Below are positions 57,934 through 64,000 of a stretch of DNA of 64,000 nucleotides, one piece after another. The DNA lies in the NCBI GenBank assembly GCA_963833965.1, contig CAWHZZ010000002.1, positions 310,001 through 374,000 on the forward strand, written 5' to 3'. Positions within the stretch are counted from its first letter, which is position 1. The number at the start of each line of letters is the position of its first letter. A model generated the notes under the pieces. It had not been told where the DNA came from, searched no databases, and saw nothing but the letters and a program-made list of their open reading frames with translations. Source of the DNA: CAJCIW01 sp963833965. Lineage in GTDB: Bacteria; Chlamydiota; Chlamydiia; Chlamydiales; Rhabdochlamydiaceae. The translations under genes were made by a program, and so were the position numbers.

Positions 57934-60045
57934 ATGACGACAACTCAAGGGTTCCCTAGGATCTCCAGTGTTTACGACCATGATAATGCCAGCCCTCATA
58001 GTTTATTGCACAGTGGGTCGATACGCAGCACCTTGATGAAGCTGCTCCCTTCCGATTTTTTTTTCTCGGACGAAAGCAGCGATCAGCTCATCGAAGATTT
58101 TGTTGCCCTGCTGCCTATTTTTAAGTGGGTCGAATGGGGAGAGCCAAAAAAATTTATACACAGAGGGATTCAAAACTTGGCCAATGGCAATGTCGGCGCT
58201 TCAGATTTGCAGCAGGCGCAGCCGTTGGCGCTGCGGACACTTGCAGAAGAGCGTAGAATCGCTCTTTTGCAAGAGGAGCAGGGGCTGTGCAAGCACAAGC
58301 TCGATGCAGCCAGCTGCAAAGATGAAGATGCCGACGAAGCCAGTGGCCAACTTTTGAATCACGATGTGTATATCTCTATTTTTTTGCTAAGCCGGCATCG
58401 AGCGAATGGGATTAAATTTTTTTATGAAATGATTAGCAGATGGTTGATCCCAGGAAAAAGGCCGAATATTTCCTCGTTTTTTGCTGTCGATTTTCAGTTT
58501 CCCGACCTTGCCGAAGAGTTTTTTACCCTCAGTGAGATCACTGTTTCTTTGGAGAGTTTAGCCGAGCTGGAGCTCGTCCGCCATCAGCTGCCAATTTTAG
58601 AGAGCGAAATTCGATTGGGCCAGCTTTCGGTCTACCACGCCAACCGCATTTTGGAAATCAAGGGATTGTCGGCTGATGAGAAAACTTCCATCATCCAAGA
58701 AAGGATCATCTCCCTCCTCGAAAAGCGTCCGCAGGACTTCGACCACGGTATTTTTATCCAGATGCAGCACTTTTTAGTGATGTGCAGCGAGGAGTTCAAG
58801 TCTGTCCGTGAACATGGGCACATGAGCCGCATTATCTATGTTTTTTATCTCTTCAAAAAGGCCTTAAAAAGGGGAGTGGAATCCCGCCCTGCTCACCGTT
58901 TCATTCATGTTAAGTTGAACAAAACCTACCTCCATCTGCCATTTGGATTAAAAAAAGTGGTGGGAATATTCTTAGGTCTGAATTTACAGAGCGACAATGA
59001 GCTGTTCGACGAAAGGCATTTTGTCGCTGTTCTGCAAAACGCGTTTCCCCAGATCCGCATCATCGAGGAATCCTTCTTTTCCCTTTCTTCTAAAGACGAG
59101 CGGATTCAGTTACTTTATGTAGAAATCGAAAAAGCGGAGGGTGGTGAATTTGCTCTTTCCGAGATGAAACTGATCAAGGAAAAACTTCCCGATGAAGTGC
59201 GTGGCGGCATCGAAAAGCTCACAAGACCCCTCTTCATGCCCAGAAACGAGGAGGAGGTGATGCGCAATATCGTCATTTTATCCAATCAACTCAAGTTTTC
59301 GCGGGACCTTCCTCAGGTCGTGATTGCTTTTGATGAACAGGCTGGAGAAGAGCTTAGTTTTTCTGTGATATGGATGAGAGTTTTGAAGCCTGACGATGCT
59401 CAGGTCCAAGAGGCTTTTGCAGCAAGTTCGTTCCTTAAATTTGTTCCTGACCGGGTTAAAAAGGTCGGGCTGCTGCGAAAAAAATACCCCAAAGAAGTGA
59501 CGGTGTTTCGAGTAAAATTCGATGCGGAGAATTTTTTACGTCCCGACCATTCTGTCGACCTCTTCAAAGCTAGACAAGCAATTGTTCGAGAGTTGCAGCG
59601 ATTGTTGGGAGATTTTCGAGACTACAATGGGGGGATGATCGCCAAACAGCATGAGCAGTTCCTCAATTTAAAAAGATTATTTCCTCTCGCAGATGATCTG
59701 CTATTGGAAAACTTCTTTCACTGCCTATTCCCGATCGAGTTGCGCAGCTTGTTCGATCTTGAATCGTTAACAATTTTATTTAAATTTTTGGAGGAAGCGG
59801 TTCAAAAAAAAGATCCTCTTTTTCTAAGGAAGGAGGAGCCCCGATACTGCATTGTATTGCTCTCTTACGAGGACCCTTCTTTCAAAGAAAAAATCATCGA
59901 GGCTGTCCGCGATCTTCAAATTCCTTCTTCGCAACTGCTCATGCTTTCACAAAGGGTGTTCGAAATTTCCTATTTGGGATATATTTATTTGGAAGAAAAT
60001 CCTCAAAAACGATTAAATTTTTTAAATCTCTGGGAAATTAGATGA
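57934..60045 (+). CDS. Large protein of unknown function in the lysC-rpe operon
   Basis: The 703-residue product was not recognised. It has no signal peptide or clear membrane segment, and is mixed alpha/beta with many helices, such as LESLAELELVRHQLPILESEIRL and ERIISLLEKRPQDF. There are only a few Cys. The N-terminal part has Ser/His-rich stretches (DHDNASPHSLLHSGS). The start is six bases after the lysC stop, with GAGG across that stop, and the end overlaps rpe as ATGA. So it is part of this operon. A chlamydia-specific cytosolic or secreted protein is possible, but nothing in the sequence decides. Confidence 0.75.
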   Translation: MTTTQGFPRISSVYDHDNASPHSLLHSGSIRSTLMKLLPSDFFFSDESSDQLIEDFVALLPIFKWVEWGEPKKFIHRGIQNLANGNVGASDLQQAQPLALRTLAEERRIALLQEEQGLCKHKLDAASCKDEDADEASGQLLNHDVYISIFLLSRHRANGIKFFYEMISRWLIPGKRPNISSFFAVDFQFPDLAEEFFTLSEITVSLESLAELELVRHQLPILESEIRLGQLSVYHANRILEIKGLSADEKTSIIQERIISLLEKRPQDFDHGIFIQMQHFLVMCSEEFKSVREHGHMSRIIYVFYLFKKALKRGVESRPAHRFIHVKLNKTYLHLPFGLKKVVGIFLGLNLQSDNELFDERHFVAVLQNAFPQIRIIEESFFSLSSKDERIQLLYVEIEKAEGGEFALSEMKLIKEKLPDEVRGGIEKLTRPLFMPRNEEEVMRNIVILSNQLKFSRDLPQVVIAFDEQAGEELSFSVIWMRVLKPDDAQVQEAFAASSFLKFVPDRVKKVGLLRKKYPKEVTVFRVKFDAENFLRPDHSVDLFKARQAIVRELQRLLGDFRDYNGGMIAKQHEQFLNLKRLFPLADDLLLENFFHCLFPIELRSLFDLESLTILFKFLEEAVQKKDPLFLRKEEPRYCIVLLSYEDPSFKEKIIEAVRDLQIPSSQLLMLSQRVFEISYLGYIYLEENPQKRLNFLNLWEIR

Positions 60046-60770
60046 TGCAGCAGAAACCTTCGATAAAAGTCGTGCCCTCCCTTCTCTCTGCTGATTTCGG
60101 AAGGCTCGCGGACGAGGCCAAACGGGCTGAAGACGCTGGAGCGGATGCTCTGCATGTCGACATCATGGATGGCCATTTTGTTCCTAATTTGACACTAGGG
60201 CCGCGCGCTGTCGCCGCCGTCAATCGGGCGACATCGATCTTTCTCGATGTGCACCTGATGATTTACAACCCTTACGATTACATTGAGCGCTTTGTCGAGG
60301 CCGGCGCCGACAGAATTACTTTTCATTTGGAAGCGACGGAGGACGTCGAGGACACGCTCAATTATATCCGCCGCTGTGGAATCGAGGCGGGCCTCGCCTT
60401 TTGCCCTGAAACAAGTGAATCGCTCGTCCCCAAGTACTTAGACAAATGCGATATGATTCTGCTGATGACTGTAAGCCCGGGTTTTGGCGGCCAAAGTTTT
60501 CTGCCGGACGTTCTCGAAAAGATCAAGTTCACTCGAAATCTTTGCACAAAGCTCGACATTCGCAAAGGGGGCAAAGTGCCCAATTCAGAAAAAAAATCGA
60601 ATGATTCTTCTCTTCCGTCCTTTGATATTCAAGTGGATGGTGGAATTAACGGCGAGACGGCAAAACAGTGCATCGAAGCCGGCGCCAATATACTCGTTTC
60701 TGGTTCCTATCTTTATGGTGTCAAGGACATGCGTAGTGCGATCTCTCAATTGAAAGGAAACAACAAATGA
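60042..60770 (+). CDS. rpe: Ribulose-phosphate 3-epimerase
   Basis: The 242-residue TIM-barrel enzyme interconverts ribulose 5-phosphate and xylulose 5-phosphate. Landmarks are VVPSLLSADFGRLADE, DALHVDIMDGHFVPNLTLG with the catalytic Asp, DVHLMIYNP, MTVSPGFGGQSFLPD and IQVDGGINGETAKQC. A Lys/Ser-rich insert (KGGKVPNSEKKSNDSSLPS) of about 19 residues before the last strand makes it longer than usual. The start overlaps the previous stop. In Chlamydia rpe is also near efp and accB. Confidence 0.95.
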   Translation: MMQQKPSIKVVPSLLSADFGRLADEAKRAEDAGADALHVDIMDGHFVPNLTLGPRAVAAVNRATSIFLDVHLMIYNPYDYIERFVEAGADRITFHLEATEDVEDTLNYIRRCGIEAGLAFCPETSESLVPKYLDKCDMILLMTVSPGFGGQSFLPDVLEKIKFTRNLCTKLDIRKGGKVPNSEKKSNDSSLPSFDIQVDGGINGETAKQCIEAGANILVSGSYLYGVKDMRSAISQLKGNNK

Positions 60771-61110
60771 ACCTATCTCCCTATTTTAAAAAATTGCTTT
60801 TCGCGACTTTTTCCGCACCTTTTAAAGTCGCTTCTTGGCCTACGTATTTCAAGTATCTACTGCTTCCACTTGAAAGTTATGAAAATTTCTGCTTCAGCAT
60901 CTTCACTTACGGCCATGGTTTCCCACGGCCTTTTTGTTCGTTTCCATCGACCATGTGCTTGCACATGGTCTGCTTCAACGAACAAAAAATTGAAGCGCTG
61001 AAATTGAAATTTTCTATAACTTTCAACTGTCAGCAGTATAGCCTGCGAAGCGACTCTAAAATCTGCGAAAAAATTCATCAAAAATCACTTGTTTCAAATA
61101 GTGAGATAGG
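60771..61110. repeat. Whole-gap imperfect palindrome between rpe and yvcK
   Basis: Almost the whole 343-base gap is one imperfect inverted repeat with arms of about 165 bases. Outer ends are AACCTATCTCNCTATTT and its complement; matching inner blocks include TTTTAAAGTCGCTTC/GAAGCGACTCTAAAA, TTGAAAGTTATGAAAATTTC and its complement, and TTGTTCGTT/AACGAACAA. The centre is a perfect GACCATGTGCTTGCACATGGTC hairpin near 60950-60972. The left end carries an apparent 116-codon frame, which I regard as chance. Confidence 0.85.
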
Positions 61111-61113
61111 TTC

Positions 61114-62076
61114 ATGAAAAAAATCGTGGTCATCGGGGGAGGCACTGGGAATTTTTCGGTTTTAAGAGGGTTGAAGAGTTACAAAGTCGACTTAAGCGCT
61201 ATTGTCTCGATGGCCGATGACGGTGGTAGCACAGGGATTTTGCGCGACGAGCTCGGCGTTTTGCCCCCTGGGGATGTCCGCCAATGCTTGGTGGCACTAT
61301 CCAACTCATCGAATATGATGCGCTCTTTGATGAACTATCGCTTTGAGAATGGGGGATTGGAAGGACATAGTTTTGGAAATCTACTTCTCTCAGCGCTAGA
61401 AAAAGTGACCGGTAGTTTCGAAAAGGCTGTGGAAGAGATGGGGAAAATCCTTTTTATCCAAGGAAAAGTGATCCCTGTCACGACCCACCAGGTCCGTTTA
61501 AAAATGATCCTCAACAACCGAAGTGTGCTTGAGAGCGAGAAAGAGGTTTATCTCTCTCAAGAGATCGATCAAGGTTATAAGAGCATTTACCTCGAGCCGT
61601 TTCCAAAGGCGAACCCACATGCGATCGATGAAATCATGAATTCCGACATGATCGTGATCGGCCCGGGCGGGCTGCATACGTCTTTGATCCCCAATTTTCT
61701 TGTCGAAGGAGTCAGTGAGGCGCTTCGAAATACTCAAGCGAAAAAGACGTTTGTCGTCAACTTAATGAACAGAAAAGGGCAGACGACGGGGTTTAAAGTG
61801 AGCGATTATTTGAAAGAAATCCAACGATTTGTTGGCGAGGACATCTTTGATTTCATCCTCGTCAACAATCAGAAACCTTCTCAAGAATTGATCGAGGTTT
61901 ACGCAGAAGAAGGCGAGCTTGTCGAAAATGACCTGCATGAGAACAGAGTCGTTTCTGCGCCACTTCTCGGGAATCTTAAAGAGACGCCAAAGAAGGACTT
62001 GCTCAAGCGCAGCCTGATACGGCATGACCCCAAAAAATTAGCTCAGGAGTTGATGAAGATTGTTAATCATCTTTGA
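61114..62076 (+). CDS. yvcK: YvcK/CofD-family protein (gluconeogenesis factor)
   Basis: The 320-residue product has KIVVIGGGTGNFSVLRGL, VSMADDGGSTGILRDELG and PPGDVRQCLVALS, which are the YvcK hallmark near the N-terminus. GGLEGHSFGNLLLSAL and VIGPGGLHTSLIPNFLV follow. YvcK proteins bind UDP-sugars and affect cell wall synthesis and growth on gluconeogenic carbon in Bacillus; they do not need to be cofactor F420 enzymes. The start codon follows the palindrome by a few bases. The 3' end overlaps the HAD gene by 17 bases. Confidence 0.92.
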   Translation: MKKIVVIGGGTGNFSVLRGLKSYKVDLSAIVSMADDGGSTGILRDELGVLPPGDVRQCLVALSNSSNMMRSLMNYRFENGGLEGHSFGNLLLSALEKVTGSFEKAVEEMGKILFIQGKVIPVTTHQVRLKMILNNRSVLESEKEVYLSQEIDQGYKSIYLEPFPKANPHAIDEIMNSDMIVIGPGGLHTSLIPNFLVEGVSEALRNTQAKKTFVVNLMNRKGQTTGFKVSDYLKEIQRFVGEDIFDFILVNNQKPSQELIEVYAEEGELVENDLHENRVVSAPLLGNLKETPKKDLLKRSLIRHDPKKLAQELMKIVNHL

Positions 62077-62743
62077 TTTGGACGACACTTTGATCGACAC
62101 CTCGGGCTGCATCACACATTACAAGCTGGAAGACGCTTTGAATACCATGGTGAGCCAAGGGCTTCCGATCGCCGATTTCCGCGAGTCCCTTCATTTGCTC
62201 AGGCGCCTTGACAGCACATCTGAAAGCGCGCGTGCCGCGCTCTCGGAATTCGTTGAAATGATGGGAGGCAATAAAAGTTTTTACGAAGCGGCTGTAAAGG
62301 AAGTTTATGAAAATCTCTCTCCCGATCTTCCCATTTTTCCATTAGATGGGGCCGTTGAACTGTTGTCTGATTTAGGGCTTGATCATCAGCTTGCCCTGGT
62401 CACCGTCGGCAAGCAGGCTTTGCAAATGGAAAAAATGAAAAAAGCTGGTATAGATTCACGAATTTTTAGTAAAATTATTGTCACGGAAGAAAGGAACAAA
62501 AAGCCTCATTATCAAATGATTGTGGATGAACTTGGATATAGCCCATCGGAAGTGCTCGTTTGCGGAGACCGGATGGCACTCGACCTGCTTCCCGCCCGCG
62601 AGCTGGGGTTCAAAACGGTGAAAATGCAGTGGGGCCGTGGGCTGAGTCCCGCCGGTTTTAATGGCGAAGCGGACTATTGCATCTCCGAACTCAAAGAGCT
62701 TAAAAGAATTGTACACCATTTACTTACGTTTTCCACATTTTAA
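62060..62743 (+). CDS. HAD-family phosphatase
   Basis: The 227-residue product has IIFDLDDTLIDTSG with the nucleophile Asp at the start, LVTVGKQALQMEKMKKAGI as second motif region, and VLVCGDRMALDLLPARELG with the acidic motif IV. A helical cap lies between residues about 20 and 90. The substrate is unknown. The start is a TTG at 62060 with AGGAG upstream inside yvcK, so it is translationally coupled. Confidence 0.85.
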   Translation: MLIIFDLDDTLIDTSGCITHYKLEDALNTMVSQGLPIADFRESLHLLRRLDSTSESARAALSEFVEMMGGNKSFYEAAVKEVYENLSPDLPIFPLDGAVELLSDLGLDHQLALVTVGKQALQMEKMKKAGIDSRIFSKIIVTEERNKKPHYQMIVDELGYSPSEVLVCGDRMALDLLPARELGFKTVKMQWGRGLSPAGFNGEADYCISELKELKRIVHHLLTFSTF

Positions 62744-62764
62744 ATTTAAGGAATCAAATAACCT

Positions 62765-63322
62765 ATGACGACGAGCAATCAGTTAGCGCCGGGGATGACA
62801 CTTTCGATCGATGGGAAGATCTATCGCGTCGAATCTTGCGTGAAGGTGACCGTGGCAAAAGGGGTGCCATTCATCAAGACCAAGCTCAAAAATTTGCTCT
62901 CCGATGAGGTGATCGAAAGAAACTTCAAACTCAATCAGCCCATTCAAGATGTCTCCCTAGCGGAAAGAAAGCTCGAATATCTCTACCTTGAAGGAAAAGA
63001 TTATCTCTTTTTGGACGTTGGCAATCTCGAGCAAGTTTTAGTGCCTTCTCAAGTCATGGGGGATAAAATCAATTTTCTCAAGGAGGGGATTGAGCTCAAA
63101 GCGATGTTCTACGGCAGCTCGATCTTTTCTGTGGAACTGCCGCAGTTTTTAGAGCTGATGGTCATTAAAACTGAGGAAAGCGAATCCGCCGTCCATGTGG
63201 CCAACGCGACAAAACTTGCTTTTCTAGAGACCGGAGCTAAAGTCGAAGTGCCCATGTTCATTGAATCTGGCGACATCATTAAAGTCGATACACAGACAAA
63301 CGAATACATTCAACGTGTTTAA
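62765..63322 (+). CDS. efp: Elongation factor P
   Basis: The 185-residue product has the three-domain EF-P build, from TTSNQLAPGMTLSIDGKIYRV to ATKLAFLETGAKVEVPMFIESGDIIKVDT, which is the C-terminal OB domain. EF-P relieves ribosome stalling at proline stretches. The domain I loop, PGKG in many bacteria with a modified Lys, reads VAKG here with the Lys kept. Chlamydia has two efp genes; this matches the one beside accB. Confidence 0.93.
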   Translation: MTTSNQLAPGMTLSIDGKIYRVESCVKVTVAKGVPFIKTKLKNLLSDEVIERNFKLNQPIQDVSLAERKLEYLYLEGKDYLFLDVGNLEQVLVPSQVMGDKINFLKEGIELKAMFYGSSIFSVELPQFLELMVIKTEESESAVHVANATKLAFLETGAKVEVPMFIESGDIIKVDTQTNEYIQRV

Positions 63323-63344
63323 ACTCGGAACCGAGGGAGGTGTT

Positions 63345-63848
63345 GTGGATCTTAAGCAAATCAAGGAATTAATGACTGCCATGGAGCGTGCGGGCATTAA
63401 GAAATTGACGATTAAGCAAAAAAGTGGCGACGAATTGCATTTGGAGCGGCAGGAAGAACATCCTTCACAACCGCATGCCCCTGTGGCAGCCTTCTATCCC
63501 CCCGTCTACGCGCATCCACCTTCTCGGGAAGCGGAAGCGCGCCCCACGCCGATCCAAAAAGCCTTGCACGAAGAATCCTCGCCGATGAAAGAAAAAAAAG
63601 CGGAAGAGTCTTCTGGAAAATTTGTCGTCGCTCCGCTTGTCGGCACCTTTTATTCCGCCTCTTCCCCCGACGACCCCGCTTTTGTTAAGGTTGGCGACCG
63701 CGTTAATGAGAACAGCGTTGTCTGCATTATCGAAGCGATGAAAGTGATGAACGAAGTGAAGGCCGGTATCAGCGGCACTGTCGCTGAAATTTTAGTGGAA
63801 AATGCCCACCCGGTTGAATTTGGCACAAAACTTTTCCGGATTGTTTAA
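63345..63848 (+). CDS. accB: Biotin carboxyl carrier protein of acetyl-CoA carboxylase
   Basis: The product has 167 residues from the GTG at 63345, which has GGGAGG just before it. The N-terminal helix DLKQIKELMTAMERAGIKKL matches BCCP; a Pro/Ala-rich linker follows, then the biotinyl domain with CIIEAMKVMNEVKAGISG, whose Lys is biotinylated. It carries CO2 in the first step of fatty acid synthesis. The partner accC should lie just after the window, as in Chlamydia, beyond the inverted repeat. Confidence 0.96.
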   Translation: MDLKQIKELMTAMERAGIKKLTIKQKSGDELHLERQEEHPSQPHAPVAAFYPPVYAHPPSREAEARPTPIQKALHEESSPMKEKKAEESSGKFVVAPLVGTFYSASSPDDPAFVKVGDRVNENSVVCIIEAMKVMNEVKAGISGTVAEILVENAHPVEFGTKLFRIV

Positions 63849-63864
63849 CCCGATGGTAAACTTT

Positions 63865-64000
63865 TTTGTGCCCATAGGAGAATTTTGTGACTGCGTCATA
63901 TCAATCCTCCTCGTTTCCCATAGTTATTCACTATGGGACTCCTCGTTCGGAGCGCTACGCTTTGATCTTACTTTGTCAAAAATCCTCCTATGGGCACAAA
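63865..64000. repeat. Long inverted repeat after accB
   Basis: Arms TTTGTGCCCATAGGAG (63865-63880) and its complement (63985-64000) enclose a 104-base centre. The centre has the hairpin CCCATAGTTATTCACTATGGG and CTCGTTCGGAGCGCTACGCT, which matches the core at 10572-10672 in 20-some of 30 positions. The arm may continue beyond the window end. Confidence 0.85.

Noticed and set aside
60767..61117. Open frame of 116 codons between rpe and yvcK
   Set aside because: It runs through a palindrome covering the whole gap; a matching open frame also exists on the other strand, as expected for inverted repeats.

Overview
The window comes from a member of the Chlamydiales outside the family Chlamydiaceae (an amoeba-type, Waddlia/Criblamydia/Simkania-like lineage; the genus cannot be fixed by reading alone). 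Gene order matches Chlamydia blocks: pth-rpsF-rpsR-rplI, TM/coiled-coil gene-map-marC, PLD-rpmB, malQ-scc1-copN-sctV-sctU...ychF...ribF-truB-rbfA-infB-nusA-rpsA, and rpe-efp-accB. Genes absent from Chlamydiaceae (heptose synthesis, a TnpB element, a toxin-antitoxin pair, a MOMP-like porin with a serine tract) point to an environmental chlamydia. No rRNA, tRNA or CRISPR array was seen.

Layout. 1-1.5 kb: ribosomal protein operon. 1.9-4.2 kb: heptose pathway genes hldD and an hldE-like gene. 4.3-9.7 kb: exported MESH1-like HD hydrolase, exported glycosyltransferase, HtpX, M20 peptidase, a bilobed-TM/coiled-coil protein. 9.7-13.4 kb: map, truA, marC, a phospholipase D-like protein, rpmB. 13.5-20.1 kb: sthA, two tandem small proteins with a starch-binding-like pattern, two lipoproteins, a membrane-anchored kinase-like protein, an MFS carrier. 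20.2-27.4 kb: clpB and envelope or secreted proteins. 27.6-35.4 kb: a type III secretion (T3SS) operon (sctU, sctV, sctW/copN, chaperone, malQ) split by a TnpB element. 35.5-42.3 kb: accessory island with an internally duplicated protein, outer-membrane and Cys-rich DUF11 proteins, a site-2 protease and a HigBA-like pair. 42.3-56.5 kb: rlmL-like gene, ychF, a second accessory block (frameshifted PP2C, MFS, cupin remnant, metallopeptidase), then ribF to rpsA. 57.1-64 kb: lysC, unknown protein, rpe, yvcK, HAD, efp, accB.

The most unusual non-coding signal is a set of long, near-perfect inverted repeats between co-directional genes (truA/map, malQ/next gene, sctV/copN, truB/ribF, rpe/yvcK, after accB) and in two divergent gaps. 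Arm sequence differs at each locus, sometimes contains the 3' end of the upstream gene, and at least two loci share a related core. A second dispersed module occurs at three places, and three short-period palindromic repeat families lie at about 1.5, 20.1, 22.8 and 56.7 kb. These may act as mRNA processing, stability or termination structures, or may be small mobile palindromes.
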